DNA from: Streptomyces sp. A012304
GTDB taxonomy: Bacteria > Actinomycetota > Actinomycetes > Streptomycetales > Streptomycetaceae
Assembly (NCBI RefSeq): GCF_026008495.1
Contig: NZ_BQUN01000045.1
Location: 1 to 35,121, forward strand
Reading direction: 5' to 3'
DNA: 35,121 nt
Each line of letters begins with the position of its first letter. Within the stretch, counting starts at the first letter, position 1. The translations under genes and the position numbers were made by a program. Under the pieces are notes generated by a model that was not told the DNA's origin, did no database searches, and saw nothing but the letters and a program-made list of their open reading frames with translations. Shown here piece after piece: positions 18,193 through 28,293 of the stretch.

Positions 18193-21100
18193 TCAGACCT
18201 CTTCGACGCTGCTCGGCTCGCGCCGGGACAGGTCGATGCCGAGCTCCTCCGCAGCGCGGAAGACGTCCTCGTCGGTGTCACGCATCTCGATGGACATACC
18301 GTCGCTGGACAGCACCTCCACGTTCAGGCACAGGGACTGCATCTCCTTGATGAGCACCTTGAAGGACTCGGGGATGCCGGGTTCGGGGATGTTCTCGCCC
18401 TTGACGATGGCCTCGTAGACCTTCACGCGGCCGGTGACGTCGTCGGACTTGATGGTCAGCAGCTCCTGGAGGGCGTACGCGGCGCCGTAGGCCTCGAGGG
18501 CCCACACCTCCATCTCACCGAACCGCTGGCCACCGAACTGGGCCTTACCACCCAGCGGCTGCTGGGTGATCATCGAGTACGGACCGGTCGAGCGGGCGTG
18601 CAGCTTGTCGTCGACCAGGTGGTGCAGCTTCAGGATGTACATGTAGCCGACCGAGATCGGGTCCGGGAACGGCTCACCGCTACGGCCGTCGAACAGCTGC
18701 GCCTTGCCGGACGGGAGCACCATGCGCTCGCCGTCGCGGTTCGGGATGGTGTGCTGGAGCAGACCCGCCAGCTCGTCCTCACGCGCACCGTCGAAGACCG
18801 GGGTGGCGACGTTGGTGCCCGGGGCGACCTGGTCGGCGCCGATGGCCTGGAGGCGCTGGGCCCACTCGTCGGCGAGACCGGAGACGTCCCAGCCGCGGCT
18901 GGCGAGCCAGCCGAGGTGGATCTCCAGCACCTGTCCCGGGTTCATTCGGGACGGGACGCCGAGCGGGTTGAGGATGATGTCGACCGGGGTCCCGTCCTCG
19001 AGGAACGGCATGTCCTCGATGGGCAGGATCTTGGAGATGACACCCTTGTTGCCGTGGCGGCCGGCGAGCTTGTCACCGTCGGTGATCTTGCGCTTCTGCG
19101 CGACGTACACGCGCACCAGCTGGTTCACACCGGGGGGAAGCTCGTCACCCTCCTCGCGGTCGAAGACGCGCACGCCGATGACCTTGCCGGTCTCGCCGTG
19201 CGGCACCTTCAGCGAGGTGTCACGGACCTCACGGGCCTTCTCACCGAAGATCGCGCGCAGCAGGCGCTCCTCGGGCGTCAGCTCGGTCTCACCCTTCGGG
19301 GTGACCTTGCCGACGAGGATGTCACCGGCGATGACCTCGGCGCCGATGCGGATGATGCCGCGCTCGTCGAGGTCGGCGAGGACCTCCTCGGAGACGTTCG
19401 GGATGTCCCGGGTGATCTCCTCGGGGCCGAGCTTGGTGTCACGGGCGTCGACCTCGTGCTCCTCGATGTGGATCGAGGAGAGGACGTCGTCCTGCACGAG
19501 GCGCTGCGACAGGATGATCGCGTCCTCGTAGTTGTGACCCTCCCACGGCATGAACGCCACGAGCAGGTTCTTGCCGAGCGCCATCTCGCCGTTCTGGGTG
19601 GCCGGACCGTCGGCGAGGACCTGGCCCTCGATGATCCGGTCGCCCTCGTTGACGATGACCTTCTGGTTGACCGAGGTGCCCTGGTTGGAGCGGGCGAACT
19701 TGGCCAGCCGGTAGGTGATGTAGGTGCCGTCGTCGTTGGCGGTGGTGATGTAGTCGGCGGAGACCTCCTGGACCACACCGGCCTTCTCGGCCTTGACCAC
19801 GTCGCCGGCGTCGACCGCGGAGCGGTACTCCATGCCGGTGCCGACGAGCGGGGACTCCGACTTAATCAGCGGCACGGCCTGACGCATCATGTTCGCGCCC
19901 ATCAGGGCACGGTTGGCGTCGTCGTGCTCGAGGAACGGGATCATGGCGGTCGCGACCGACACCATCTGGCGCGGCGAGACGTCCATGTAGTCGACGTCCT
20001 CGGGGCTGACGTAGTCGACCTCACCGCCACGGCGGCGGACCAGGACGCGGGCCTCGGAGAAGCGCAGCTCGTCGTTGAGCGTGGCGTTGGCCTGCGCGAT
20101 GACGAAGCGGTCCTCCTCGTCGGCGGTCAGGTAGTCCACCTCGTCGGTGACCTGGCCGTCGACGACCTTGCGGTACGGGGTCTCCACGAAACCGAAGGCG
20201 TTGACGCGACCGTAGGAGGCGAGCGAGCCGATCAGACCGATGTTCGGGCCTTCAGGGGTCTCGATCGGGCACATACGGCCGTAGTGCGACGGGTGCACGT
20301 CACGGACCTCGAAGCCGGCCCGCTCACGGGACAGACCACCCGGGCCGAGCGCGGACAGACGACGCTTGTGCGTCAGCCCGGACAGCGGGTTGTTCTGGTC
20401 CATGAACTGCGACAGCTGGCTGGTGCCGAAGAACTCCTTGATGGAGGCGACGACCGGCCGGATGTTGATCAGCGTCTGCGGCGTGATCGCCTCGACGTCC
20501 TGAGTCGTCATGCGCTCACGGACGACGCGCTCCATACGGGCCAGACCGGTGCGGACCTGGTTCTGGATGAGCTCGCCGACGCTGCGCAGACGACGGTTGC
20601 CGAAGTGGTCGATGTCGTCGGTCTCGACGACGATCATGTCGCCGCTGTCGCCGGTGGTCTCGGTCTCGCCGGCGTGCAGCTTCACCAGGTACTTGATCGT
20701 CGAGATGATGTCCTCGACGGTCAGGATGCCCGCGTCCAGCGGGGCGTCCGCACCCAGCTTCTTGTTGACCTTGTAGCGGCCGACCTTCGCGAGGTCGTAG
20801 CGCTTGGGGTTGAAGTACAGGTTCTCGAGCAGCGTCTGCGCGGCCTCACGCGTGGGGGGCTCGCCCGGACGCAGCTTGCGGTAGATGTCGAGCAGCGCGT
20901 CGTCCTGGCCCTGGGTGTGGTCCTTCTCCAGGGTGGCGCGCATCGACTCGTAGTCGCCGAACTCCTCGAGGATCTGCTCGGTCGTCCAGCCGAGCGCCTT
21001 GAGCAGCACGGTGACCGACTGCTTGCGCTTGCGGTCGATACGGACGCCGACCATGTCGCGCTTGTCGATCTCCATCTCCAGCCAGGCACCCCGGGACGGG

Positions 21101-21678
21101 ATGATCTTGGCGGAGAAGATGTCCTTGTCGGACGTCTTGTCGATGGAAGAGTCGAAGTAGACGCCCGGCGAACGGACCAGCTGCGACACGACGACACGCT
21201 CGGTGCCGTTGATGACGAAGGTGCCCTTGTTGGTCATGAGCGGGAAGTCGCCCATGAAGACCGTCTGGGACTTGATCTCGCCGGTCTCGTTGTTGGTGAA
21301 CTCGGCCGTCACGAAGAGCGGAGCCGCGTACGTGAAGTCGCGCTCCTTGCACTCGTCGATGCTGTTCTTCGGCGGCTCGAAACGGTGGTCGCGGAAGGTC
21401 AGCGACATCGACCCGGAGAAGTCCTCGATCGGGGAGATCTCCTCGAAGATCTCCTCGAGGCCGGACTTGGTGGGGACGTCCTGACCGTTCTCCAGAGCCT
21501 CCTCGACCCGACTCTGCCAGGCGGTGTTTCCGAGCAGCCAGTCGAAGCTCTCGGTCTGCAGCGCGAGCAGGTTCGGAACCTCGAGAGGCTCCTTGATCTT
21601 TGCAAAGGAGATGCGCAGCGGGGCGGTGCTGGCGCCGTTGTTCGTATTCGCGGTCGAGGCGTTGCGCGAGGCGGCCAA
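18193..21678 (-). CDS. rpoB: DNA-directed RNA polymerase subunit beta
   Basis: Protein of 1161 residues. An in-frame start 10 codons upstream exists. The TTG at 21676-21678 is preferred because GGAAGGA lies just before it and the N-terminus then reads MAASRNAST, as in other streptomycetes. The rifampicin-binding cluster ([18 protein letters not shown] followed by [13 protein letters not shown]) is intact, with D427 and H437 in S. coelicolor numbering. That is the sensitive-type sequence, with no resistance substitution seen. The conserved [17 protein letters not shown] segment contributes to the active site. The leader from the candidate promoter is about 170 bases. Confidence 0.98.
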   Translation of the reverse strand: MAASRNASTANTNNGASTAPLRISFAKIKEPLEVPNLLALQTESFDWLLGNTAWQSRVEEALENGQDVPTKSGLEEIFEEISPIEDFSGSMSLTFRDHRFEPPKNSIDECKERDFTYAAPLFVTAEFTNNETGEIKSQTVFMGDFPLMTNKGTFVINGTERVVVSQLVRSPGVYFDSSIDKTSDKDIFSAKIIPSRGAWLEMEIDKRDMVGVRIDRKRKQSVTVLLKALGWTTEQILEEFGDYESMRATLEKDHTQGQDDALLDIYRKLRPGEPPTREAAQTLLENLYFNPKRYDLAKVGRYKVNKKLGADAPLDAGILTVEDIISTIKYLVKLHAGETETTGDSGDMIVVETDDIDHFGNRRLRSVGELIQNQVRTGLARMERVVRERMTTQDVEAITPQTLINIRPVVASIKEFFGTSQLSQFMDQNNPLSGLTHKRRLSALGPGGLSRERAGFEVRDVHPSHYGRMCPIETPEGPNIGLIGSLASYGRVNAFGFVETPYRKVVDGQVTDEVDYLTADEEDRFVIAQANATLNDELRFSEARVLVRRRGGEVDYVSPEDVDYMDVSPRQMVSVATAMIPFLEHDDANRALMGANMMRQAVPLIKSESPLVGTGMEYRSAVDAGDVVKAEKAGVVQEVSADYITTANDDGTYITYRLAKFARSNQGTSVNQKVIVNEGDRIIEGQVLADGPATQNGEMALGKNLLVAFMPWEGHNYEDAIILSQRLVQDDVLSSIHIEEHEVDARDTKLGPEEITRDIPNVSEEVLADLDERGIIRIGAEVIAGDILVGKVTPKGETELTPEERLLRAIFGEKAREVRDTSLKVPHGETGKVIGVRVFDREEGDELPPGVNQLVRVYVAQKRKITDGDKLAGRHGNKGVISKILPIEDMPFLEDGTPVDIILNPLGVPSRMNPGQVLEIHLGWLASRGWDVSGLADEWAQRLQAIGADQVAPGTNVATPVFDGAREDELAGLLQHTIPNRDGERMVLPSGKAQLFDGRSGEPFPDPISVGYMYILKLHHLVDDKLHARSTGPYSMITQQPLGGKAQFGGQRFGEMEVWALEAYGAAYALQELLTIKSDDVTGRVKVYEAIVKGENIPEPGIPESFKVLIKEMQSLCLNVEVLSSDGMSIEMRDTDEDVFRAAEELGIDLSRREPSSVEEV

Positions 21679-21858
21679 GAGGGGGTCCTTCCGAGGGCTC
21701 GGACTCACTACGCGCGTACCGGCCCCTCTCCCACACAGAGACAGATGCCTCTTTTCTGGTCAAACGGCCAGCTCAGAGATGATCTGTACGTCGGTGCTCG
21801 GGTGAGGGCATGCCCCTGGTGACGGGCAGGGGACAGCTAACAGGCAGCGCAAAGGGTC

Positions 21859-21887
21859 AGTGTAGCCACTTGGCACACTGATGTCCA
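21859..21887 (-). promoter_or_regulatory. promoter upstream of rpoB
   Basis: Reading the minus strand, TGGACA (21882-21887) and TACACT (21859-21864) are separated by exactly 17 bases, a close match to the principal sigma factor (HrdB) consensus. It lies about 180 bases before the rpoB start and downstream of the rplL-rpoB hairpin, so rpoBC can be transcribed independently of the L10-L12 genes. The rest of the 576-bp rplL-rpoB gap shows no gene. Confidence 0.65.
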
Positions 21888-22150
21888 GTGCGGGTTTTTC
21901 GAGACCCTCGTGGTTCTCAACGCCCTCGGTCTGCTTGCCCTCAACGCACGGTGATACTGCCCTCTTCGTCGTCGATCCATGCCTCGGAACTTGGATCGTC
22001 GTGACGACGCGTCCTGAGAATTGCGCGCTGCGTGCGGTTCGTCAAGGCCTCGTTCGCCCCGACCGGAGCCGCCCGGAGACACGACGAAGATCACCATACC
22101 CCCCGTGTACGGGGGTGCAAGGCAACCGTGGCCGCGCCCCCAGGAACGCC

Positions 22151-22184
22151 GAAGAGCGACCACCCGGATGGATGATCGCTCTTC
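22151..22184 (-). terminator. attenuator hairpin in the rplL-rpoB gap
   Basis: On the minus-strand RNA, 15 bases on each side pair around a 4-base loop, with 9 perfect outer pairs and G-U wobbles further in. It lies about 70 bases after the rplL stop. A partial terminator here is the known way that ribosomal-stalk and polymerase levels are set apart in many bacteria; that it does so here is inferred. Confidence 0.75.
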
Positions 22185-22254
22185 TGTGCGTCAGCGTTAC
22201 AGCCCCAGGGGGACTGTTTCAGCCGTTGCCGCGGTCGTCGCCGACCGCAGGGTG

Positions 22255-22641
22255 TTACTTGACCTCGACGGAGGCGCCGGCGCCCTTGAGGGCCTCGGCG
22301 GCCTTCTCCGCGGCGTCCTTGGCGACCTTCTCGAGAACGGGCTTCGGGGCGCCGTCCACGAGGTCCTTGGCCTCCTTCAGACCCAGCGAGGTCAGCTCAC
22401 GCACGACCTTGATGACCTGGATCTTCTTGTCGCCGGCGCCGGTGAGGACGACGTCGAACTCGTCCTTCTCCTCGACGGCGGCGGCCTCGCCACCGGCACC
22501 GCCGGCGGGGGCGGCGACGGCGACCGCGGCGGCGGCGGCCTTGACGTCGAACTTCTCCTCGAACGCCTTCACGAACTCGGAAAGCTGGATGAGGGTCATC
22601 GACTCGAACTCGGCGAGCAGTTCGTCCTGGGTGAGAGCCAC
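22255..22641 (-). CDS. rplL: 50S ribosomal protein L7/L12
   Basis: Protein of 128 residues. An in-frame GTG six codons upstream exists, but the GTG at 22639-22641 has GGAAGGA at the right distance and gives an N-terminus [20 protein letters not shown]. The N-terminal dimerisation domain (about 1-33), the Ala/Gly-rich flexible hinge (about 36-55) and the C-terminal factor-binding domain ([36 protein letters not shown]) are all present. It forms the multimeric ribosomal stalk with L10 and recruits translation GTPases. It lies 137 bp after rplJ in the same operon. Confidence 0.98.
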   Translation of the reverse strand: MALTQDELLAEFESMTLIQLSEFVKAFEEKFDVKAAAAAVAVAAPAGGAGGEAAAVEEKDEFDVVLTGAGDKKIQVIKVVRELTSLGLKEAKDLVDGAPKPVLEKVAKDAAEKAAEALKGAGASVEVK

Positions 22642-22778
22642 GGTGGGCAATCCTTCCACTAATTCGGCTGGTGCCGGATGTACATGTCTGGCGGGCGTGC
22701 GCCTTACGGCGTTACTGCGTAGACGTTCGGCCCGTGCGACCCCCGCCTCAGGCGGCGGTGGTCATTTCGCGAGCCGAG

Positions 22779-23312
22779 TTACTCGGCACCGCCCTGCTCG
22801 CCGTCCTGCTTGGCGCGAAGCGCGTCCACGGTGCGGACGAGCTTCGTCGGGAGCGCCTGGAAGAGCTGCGCAGTCTGCGTCTGCTTGCCCTTCAGGGCGC
22901 CCGCCAGCTTGGCGAGCAGAACCTCGCGGGACTCGAGGTCCGCAAGCTTCTTGATCTCGTCGGCGGACAGCGCCTTGCCGTCAAGGACACCGCCCTTGAT
23001 GACGAGGTTGGGGTTGTCCTTGGCGAAGTCACGAAGACCCTTCGCCGACTCCACCGGGTCACCGGTGACGAAGGCGACCGCCGTCGGACCGTTGAACAGG
23101 TCGTCGAGCGTCGTGATCCCGGCCTCGTTGGCCGCAATCTTGGTCAGCGTGTTCTTCACCACGGCGTACTGGGCGTTCTCACCGAGCGAACGACGCAGCG
23201 TCTTCAGCTGCGCCACGGTGAGACCCCGGTACTCGGTCAGCACGGCGGCGTTCGAGCTGCGGAACTGCTCCGTCAGCTCGGCTACCGCGGCAGCCTTGTC
23301 GGGCCTTGCCAT
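22779..23312 (-). CDS. rplJ: 50S ribosomal protein L10
   Basis: Protein of 177 residues beginning [17 protein letters not shown]. The frame is open far upstream, but the ATG at 23310-23312 has a strong GGAAGGAGG. The N-terminal globular domain includes [18 protein letters not shown] and [12 protein letters not shown], and the C-terminal helix region binds L7/L12 dimers. It is the base of the ribosomal stalk and, with L12, represses its own mRNA in many bacteria. The leader carries an attenuator-like hairpin consistent with such control. Confidence 0.97.
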   Translation of the reverse strand: MARPDKAAAVAELTEQFRSSNAAVLTEYRGLTVAQLKTLRRSLGENAQYAVVKNTLTKIAANEAGITTLDDLFNGPTAVAFVTGDPVESAKGLRDFAKDNPNLVIKGGVLDGKALSADEIKKLADLESREVLLAKLAGALKGKQTQTAQLFQALPTKLVRTVDALRAKQDGEQGGAE

Positions 23313-23361
23313 AGAGCGTCGGCCTCCTTCCGGGTGATGAGGACCGCTCGGAAGGGGCTGG

Positions 23362-23397
23362 GACAAACGAAACGCCCCGGCGCAGGGCACGGGGCGT
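23362..23397 (-). terminator. rplJ leader attenuator (L10 leader)
   Basis: Arms 23372-23379 and 23390-23397 pair perfectly over 8 bases with a 10-base loop. On the minus-strand RNA the stem is followed by a U-rich run (GUUUCGUUUGU), the form of an intrinsic terminator. It lies about 60 bases before the rplJ start inside its leader. This fits the known L10-leader mode of autoregulation; competing structures were not folded. Confidence 0.65.
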
Positions 23398-23548
23398 GGC
23401 TCGACCGAACACATTCCGTAGGCGGAATCGGTCCGGGAGCAACTTCCACTGTCACCTGCGCGGGTCGTCCGCGTTTCAGCGGATCCTTCGGCCACCGCAC
23501 CCTCTTGCGAGCGCACGGCAACGACCAGCGGTCTTTGGCTTCTCGAGG

Positions 23549-23578
23549 AGCGTACGGGAACGGGGCGCCGACAAGCAA
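23549..23578 (-). promoter_or_regulatory. candidate promoter for rplJL
   Basis: Minus-strand TTGCTT (23573-23578) and TACGCT (23549-23554) are 18 bases apart. It lies just downstream of the lipoprotein stop and about 240 bases before rplJ, upstream of the leader hairpin. The match to consensus is moderate. Confidence 0.45.
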
Positions 23579-23596
23579 ATCCGCCCGTAGGGGGCC

Positions 23597-24457
23597 TCAG
23601 CCCCGGGCAGCCTCCTTGGCCTCCTTGATCTTCGCGGCCATGTCGACGGTGTCGGATGCGGGCGGCGCCTGCACGGTCACCGGCTTGCCGAAGTCGAGCA
23701 GGGTGATGGTCAGGTCGAGCGGGCCGCCCTTGCCGGAGCCGCGCAGGCGCACCTGGCGGGTGCGGTCGGCGTCGTCGATCCACACGTCCATGGTCAGCTC
23801 GTCGACGCCCTGCTTCTCGTACTGGGCGAGGCTCTGCTCGCGGCGCTGGCGGGTGGCCTTGTCCTGCCCCTTGGCCGCGTCGCGGATCTCGTCGAGGGTG
23901 GCCGTGCCCCGGTAGTGCGTGGTGGGAACGCCCTCGACGGTCTCGGTGCCGGCCTTGCTCAGGTCGTCGGCGCCGGTGAGGAAGGCGGCCTCGCGGGCCG
24001 GGTTCTGGCGGACCTTCTCGGCCATCGGGCCGGTGTCGACCCTCAGACCGCCGGGGGTTCTGGACTTGCCCGGCGCGCCGAACTTGATCCAGTGCTTGCC
24101 GTCCTCGGTGGCCTCCTCGCTTCCCCAGTACACCGCTCCGCCGATCAGCCGGACCTCGGCCGTGCCCTTCCCCGGCCCGCCGAAGACGGTGGTCCTCAGG
24201 CTCATCACCGGCTCCGGCTCGGTGGCCATCGCCCCCTGGGCCTCGATCCGGCCCTCCTGGGGCATCCGGCCGGTCATCCGGTAGCGCAGGGAGGTGACCT
24301 GTTCCGTCGTCTGCACGGCCCGCGTGACGGCGGCCGCGGCCGTGGCCGCGGAGCCGTCCCCGCCCTCCGCACCGCCCACCGCGCCGCACCCCGCGACGAG
24401 CAGCGTGGACACCGCGGAAAGCGCGGACAGCCCGACGACACCGACGGAAGACCTCAT
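23597..24457 (-). CDS. LppX/LprG-like lipoprotein
   Basis: Protein of 286 residues, predicted to be exported and lipid-anchored on the outer face of the membrane. The signal peptide spans about 1-23 with lipobox LVAGC, so C24 is the lipidated cysteine. The rest is a single antiparallel-beta domain of the LprG/LppX type ([75 protein letters not shown]). Mycobacterial relatives carry lipids or lipoglycans; the ligand here is unknown. It is paralogous to the next upstream gene, both sharing the TTHYxGT and DxWxDxxD patterns. It sits between rplA and rplJ, as in S. coelicolor (from memory), so the insertion is old and conserved. Confidence 0.82.
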   Translation of the reverse strand: MRSSVGVVGLSALSAVSTLLVAGCGAVGGAEGGDGSAATAAAAVTRAVQTTEQVTSLRYRMTGRMPQEGRIEAQGAMATEPEPVMSLRTTVFGGPGKGTAEVRLIGGAVYWGSEEATEDGKHWIKFGAPGKSRTPGGLRVDTGPMAEKVRQNPAREAAFLTGADDLSKAGTETVEGVPTTHYRGTATLDEIRDAAKGQDKATRQRREQSLAQYEKQGVDELTMDVWIDDADRTRQVRLRGSGKGGPLDLTITLLDFGKPVTVQAPPASDTVDMAAKIKEAKEAARG

Positions 24458-24584
24458 CCCATTCCCCCCAGGAAACGCACAGAGCGCGCACCGACACAGC
24501 GGTCACACGGTCGACGCACAGCGAGGGTGTGAAGGTATCCGAGAGGGACCGGCGCGGTCCTGTGAATTCCTGTCCTGTGCATGC

Positions 24585-25430
24585 CTACGGCGTCGGGGCG
24601 CCGCCCTGCTGCCTCAGCAGCTCCGAGAAGTCCGCCGTGTCACCGGCCGGAGGCGCCTGGGTGGTGACCTCGGTTCCGTAGTCGCTGTAGTAGGCGGTCT
24701 GGCTGTACCCGCCGTGCGCCGTCTCGCCCTTCTCGACCTTCTTGACCAGCAGGTCCTTGGCGTCGACCCAGATGTCGACGGTCTCGGCGGTGACGCCGGC
24801 CTGCTCCAGGTGCGCCCGCAGCCCGGCGTCGGCGACGTCCGCGACCTCGACGGTGCCGGAGTAGTGGGTGGTGCGCCGCCCCTCGACGATCTCCTCGCCG
24901 ACCTCCTGGACGTCGTCGGAGTCCAGCAGCAGCCGCACCGACTGGTTCGGGGTGGTACTGCGCAGCTGGGCGGCGAAGTCCGCGCCGGTGCCCATGGCGG
25001 CCAGGTCGTCGTACGCGTACTTCAGCCAGCGCTTGCCGCCACCGGCCTGGCCGGCGAAGGCCTGCCCCATGTGGGCGTAGAAGGCGTCGGGCAGATAGCG
25101 GGCCTCCATCGAGGTGACGCCCAGCTCGCGCATCGTCTCGGCGGTCGTACCGCCGGTGTAGGTGATGGTGAGGGTGCCGGTGAGGCCGTGGCCCCAGCGC
25201 AGGGCGCCGACGGCCGTGAGGGAGAGCTGGTCGCCCAGGACGGTCGTGGACCGGACCCGGGCGGAGTCGGCGCGTCCGGTGGAGCGCTCGGCGGTGCGCA
25301 GGGCCGCGAGGGAGGCGGGGGCCGCCGTACGGTCCTGCTCGGGCCTCCCGTCGGACGTGCAGGCCGCCGCGCCGGTCAGCGCGGCCGTCACCACGAGTGC
25401 GAGCGCGGCACGCCCCGTCGTGCTCTTCAT
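24585..25430 (-). CDS. LppX/LprG-like lipoprotein (paralogue)
   Basis: Protein of 281 residues. The signal peptide spans about 1-23 (ALALVVTAALTGAAAC), with C24 as lipidation site. Mature domain with the same beta fold as its neighbour: SARVRSTTVLGDQLSLTAVG, GRRTTHYSGTVEVADVAD, AETVDIWVDAKDLLVKKVEK and a C-terminal TTQAPPAGDTADFSELL. The neighbour ends in the comparable [17 protein letters not shown]. The two genes are 127 bp apart and clearly arose by duplication. A strong terminator separates this gene from rplA upstream, so the pair probably has its own promoter. Ligand unknown. Confidence 0.82.
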   Translation of the reverse strand: MKSTTGRAALALVVTAALTGAAACTSDGRPEQDRTAAPASLAALRTAERSTGRADSARVRSTTVLGDQLSLTAVGALRWGHGLTGTLTITYTGGTTAETMRELGVTSMEARYLPDAFYAHMGQAFAGQAGGGKRWLKYAYDDLAAMGTGADFAAQLRSTTPNQSVRLLLDSDDVQEVGEEIVEGRRTTHYSGTVEVADVADAGLRAHLEQAGVTAETVDIWVDAKDLLVKKVEKGETAHGGYSQTAYYSDYGTEVTTQAPPAGDTADFSELLRQQGGAPTP

Positions 25431-25494
25431 CGGTCCCCCCTGTGCGTGTGCCCTGAACGCACGCTAACTCAGGGCGGACGGCCCTGACATGGGA

Positions 25495-25528
25495 ACGGGC
25501 CCCGCACCTGGGAGGGTGCGGGGCCCGT
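25495..25528 (-). terminator. intrinsic terminator after rplA
   Basis: Arms 25495-25508 and 25515-25528 are perfectly complementary over 14 bases with a 6-base loop, starting 23 bases after the rplA stop codon. It separates the rplK-rplA unit from the lipoprotein genes. Confidence 0.85.
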
Positions 25529-25551
25529 GACCGACGTGGTGAGCCTCAGGC

Positions 25552-26277
25552 TCAGACCGCGGCGGGGTCCTCCTCGACGAGGAGGTTGCGGGTGCGGTTC
25601 GGGTCGACCGGGATGCCGGGGCCCATCGTGGTGGTGATGGCGGCCTTCTTGATGTAGCGACCCTTGGCGGCGGACGGCTTCAGACGGAGGATCTCCTCCA
25701 GGGCCGCGCCGTAGTTCTCCACCAGCTTGCTGTCGTCGAACGACGTCTTGCCGATGATGAAGTGCAGGTTGGAGTGCTTGTCGACGCGGAACTCGATCTT
25801 GCCGCCCTTGATGTCGGTGACGGCCTTGGCCACGTCGGGGGTGACGGTGCCGGTCTTCGGGTTCGGCATCAGACCACGCGGACCGAGCACGCGGCCGAGG
25901 CGGCCGACCTTGCCCATGAGGTCCGGGGTGGCGACGACGGCGTCGAAGTCCAGGCGGCCCTTGGCGACCTCGTCGATCAGTTCGTCGGAGCCGACGATGT
26001 CGGCGCCCGCGGCCTCCGCGGCCGCAGCACGGTCACCGGTCGCGAAGACCAGGACCCGGGCGGTCTTGCCGGTGCCGTGCGGCAGGTTCACGGTGCCACG
26101 GACCATCTGGTCGGCCTTGCGCGGGTCGACGCCCAGACGGAAGGCGACCTCGACGGTGCCGTCGAACTTGGTCGTGGAGGTCTCCTTGGCGAGGCGGACG
26201 GCCTCGAGCGGGGCGTAGAGCTTCTCCCGGTCGATCTTGGCGTCCGCAGCGCGGAGAGACTTGCTGCGCTTGCTCAC
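25552..26277 (-). CDS. rplA: 50S ribosomal protein L1
   Basis: Protein of 241 residues. GTG start at 26275-26277 after CAGGAG. Recognisable L1 blocks: [60 protein letters not shown] and [19 protein letters not shown]. It binds 23S rRNA at the mobile L1 stalk near the ribosomal E site and, in many bacteria, represses translation of its own rplKA mRNA. It follows rplK by 102 bp. Confidence 0.98.
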   Translation of the reverse strand: MSKRSKSLRAADAKIDREKLYAPLEAVRLAKETSTTKFDGTVEVAFRLGVDPRKADQMVRGTVNLPHGTGKTARVLVFATGDRAAAAEAAGADIVGSDELIDEVAKGRLDFDAVVATPDLMGKVGRLGRVLGPRGLMPNPKTGTVTPDVAKAVTDIKGGKIEFRVDKHSNLHFIIGKTSFDDSKLVENYGAALEEILRLKPSAAKGRYIKKAAITTTMGPGIPVDPNRTRNLLVEEDPAAV

Positions 26278-26379
26278 TACTGCTCCTGTGTGCTGAAGAG
26301 GAGTCGTGGTCCGGGCCGAGCAGGCCCTTCCACGTGCGGCCGGAGCCGCGTTTCTACGAAGGTGCTACGGGGCTGGAGG

Positions 26380-26814
26380 TCAGCCCTCGACCGTGACGCC
26401 CATGGAACGCGCGGTGCCGGCGATGATCTTCGCGGCGGCGTCCAGGTCGTTGGCGTTGAGGTCGGGGAGCTTGGTCTGGGCGATCTCGCGGACCTGCGCC
26501 TCGGTGATCTTGGCGACCTTGGTCTTGTGCGGCTCGCCGGAGCCCTTCTCGATGCCCGCGGCCTTGAGGATCATCTTCGCGGCCGGCGGGGTCTTGGTGA
26601 TGAAGGTGAAGGAGCGGTCCTCGTAGACCGTGATCTCCACCGGGATCACCCAGCCACGCTGCGACTCGGTCGCGGCGTTGTAGGCCTTGCAGAACTCCAT
26701 GATGTTGACGCCGTGCTGGCCCAGCGCCGGGCCGACCGGCGGAGCCGGGTTGGCGGCGCCGGCCTGGATCTGGAGCTTGATGAGCCCCGTGACCTTCTTC
26801 TTCTTGGGAGGCAT
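26380..26814 (-). CDS. rplK: 50S ribosomal protein L11
   Basis: Protein of 144 residues. The frame extends upstream, but the ATG at 26812-26814 with GAGAGGA before it gives the usual [19 protein letters not shown]. The N-terminal proline-rich segment ([20 protein letters not shown]) forms part of the thiostrepton-binding site with 23S rRNA. The C-terminal RNA-binding domain contains [12 protein letters not shown]. Usual length for Streptomyces. Confidence 0.98.
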   Translation of the reverse strand: MPPKKKKVTGLIKLQIQAGAANPAPPVGPALGQHGVNIMEFCKAYNAATESQRGWVIPVEITVYEDRSFTFITKTPPAAKMILKAAGIEKGSGEPHKTKVAKITEAQVREIAQTKLPDLNANDLDAAAKIIAGTARSMGVTVEG

Positions 26815-26870
26815 TTCGGGTCCTCTCCCGTTTCTCTGTTGATTTCCGAGTGCCCGAAGGCAACCGCACA

Positions 26871-26898
26871 ACCCTAACGGGTAGGTTGGCGCGGCCAA
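26871..26898 (-). promoter_or_regulatory. candidate promoter for rplKA
   Basis: Minus-strand TTGGCC (26893-26898) and TAGGGT (26871-26876), 16 bases apart, lie about 60 bases before the rplK start and directly after the nusG terminator. The -35 is a partial match. Confidence 0.45.
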
Positions 26899-26939
26899 AA
26901 ACCGAGCAGGTCAGACAGGCTGTGTGAGCCCGTCTGACC
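26895..26939 (-). terminator. terminator after nusG
   Basis: The stem pairs 26909-26921 with 26927-26939 (13 pairs including one G-U in the RNA) around a 5-base loop. It is followed on the minus strand, a few bases on, by a run of five U (complement of 26896-26900). It begins 28 bases after the nusG stop and separates secE-nusG from rplK-rplA. Confidence 0.78.
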
Positions 26940-26966
26940 CGGCCGGTGGCTTGATCGCCGAAGGCG

Positions 26967-27818
26967 TCAGTTCTTCTGGATCTGGTCGAAGCTCAGCTCG
27001 ACCGGGGTCTCACGACCGAAGATCTCCACCAGACCCTTGACCTTCTTGGAGTCGGCGTTGATCTCGTTGATCGTGGCCTGGAGGGTGGCGAACGGGCCGT
27101 CGGTGACGGTGACCGAGTCGCCGACCTCGAAGTCCAGCACCTGGACCTCGACCTTGCGCTGCGGGGCCGGCTTGCCCTCGGCCTCGGCGGCCTCGCGGGC
27201 GGCCTTCTCCTCCGCCTCCGGGGCGAGCATCTTGACGATCTCGTCCAGGGTCAGCGGGTACGGGTCGTAGGCGTTGCCGACGAAGCCGGTGACGCCCGGG
27301 GTGTTGCGGACGACGCCCCAGGACTCGTTGGTCAGGTCCATGCGCACCAGGACGTAGCCGGGCAGCTTGTTCTGGCGGATGGTCTTGCGGTCGCCGTTCT
27401 TGATCTGGACGACCTCTTCCTGCGGCACCTCGGCCTGGAAGATGTAGTCCTCGACGTTCAGCGAGACGGCGCGCTGCTCCAGGTTGGTCTTCACGCGGTT
27501 CTCGTAGCCGGCGTAGGTGTGGATGACGTACCACTCGCCGGGCAGGGTGCGCAGCTCCTCGCGCAGGGCGGTGATGGGGTCGACCGGCTCGGCCGGCTCT
27601 TCCTCGGCCTCGGCGACGGCCTCTTCGGCGCCGTCGTCCTCGGCGTCCTCGTCGGCATCCTCGTCCTCGACGTGGAGCGCGGCTTCCTCGGCGGACTCGC
27701 CCGCCTCGTCGTCGGCAGCCTCGAACTCGTCCAGGTCCTCGTCCGCACCCTCGACGATGTCGAGCTCGTCGTCGACGTCGTCGGGCTCGATGGCGTCGTT
27801 CAGGTTCTGGTCAGACAC
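26967..27818 (-). CDS. nusG: transcription termination/antitermination protein NusG
   Basis: Protein of 283 residues. It binds RNA polymerase and couples it to Rho or to the ribosome. Residues 1-90 are a long acidic, Ala-rich extension typical of streptomycete NusG and absent from the E. coli protein. The NGN domain starts near 93 ([50 protein letters not shown]). The C-terminal KOW domain includes [19 protein letters not shown] and [21 protein letters not shown] start at 27816-27818. It lies downstream of secE, with a hairpin in the gap. Confidence 0.97.
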   Translation of the reverse strand: MSDQNLNDAIEPDDVDDELDIVEGADEDLDEFEAADDEAGESAEEAALHVEDEDADEDAEDDGAEEAVAEAEEEPAEPVDPITALREELRTLPGEWYVIHTYAGYENRVKTNLEQRAVSLNVEDYIFQAEVPQEEVVQIKNGDRKTIRQNKLPGYVLVRMDLTNESWGVVRNTPGVTGFVGNAYDPYPLTLDEIVKMLAPEAEEKAAREAAEAEGKPAPQRKVEVQVLDFEVGDSVTVTDGPFATLQATINEINADSKKVKGLVEIFGRETPVELSFDQIQKN

Positions 27819-27860
27819 GGTGGCTGCTTCTTCCTGGATACATAGGGGTGGAACACGCGA

Positions 27861-27887
27861 AAGGGGCGCCGATCACCCGGCGCCCTT
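27861..27887 (-). terminator. hairpin in the secE-nusG gap
   Basis: Arms 27864-27871 and 27878-27885 pair perfectly over 8 bases with a 6-base loop, and on the minus strand are followed by CCUUU. It lies 12 bases after the secE stop. It probably attenuates read-through from the tRNA/secE transcript into nusG. Confidence 0.6.
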
Positions 27888-27897
27888 CGCTCTTGGC

Positions 27898-28185
27898 TCA
27901 GCCGAAGACGTACTTGGCGGCGTTGCTGAGTCCATAGTCAATCACGGTCACCAGGCCGATCATGATGACAACGAAGATGATCACGACCGTGGTGTACGTC
28001 GACAGCTGGCCCCGCGTCGGCCAGACGACCTTGCGAAGCTCCGCGACGATCTGCCGGTAGAAGAGCGCGAGCCGCTTCAGCGGACCCTTCTTGGCGCGCT
28101 TGCCGCCCTTGCGCGTCTTCTTCTTCGCCTCAGGGACCTCGTCCTGGGCATCAGGCGTGTCGATGGAGCCCACGGCATCCGCCAT
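27898..28185 (-). CDS. secE: preprotein translocase subunit SecE
   Basis: Protein of 95 residues with one membrane helix, clamping SecY in the protein-export channel. The N-terminal half is charged with a Lys/Arg-rich stretch (AKKKTRKGGKRAKKGP). The conserved amphipathic helix and hinge follow (FYRQIVAELRKVVWPTRGQL), then the membrane segment at about 65-85 (TVVIIFVVIMIGLVTVIDYG). Single-helix form as in other Gram-positive bacteria. Immediately upstream of nusG, the usual pairing. Confidence 0.97.
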   Translation of the reverse strand: MADAVGSIDTPDAQDEVPEAKKKTRKGGKRAKKGPLKRLALFYRQIVAELRKVVWPTRGQLSTYTTVVIIFVVIMIGLVTVIDYGLSNAAKYVFG

Positions 28186-28293
28186 TCGTCCTCACCTGTT
28201 CCCGGGTCGTGGCCGTGCCGCGCCCGGTCTGAGCCGCACGGCGGTGCATTGCTGTACGTACATGCGCACACATCCTGGCGAAGGTGTGTGTAG

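Noticed and set aside
18127..21822. Open plus-strand frame of about 1230 codons opposite rpoB
   Set aside because: It mirrors rpoB codon structure, which at very high third-position GC leaves long antisense frames. It has no ribosome binding site and no recognisable domain.
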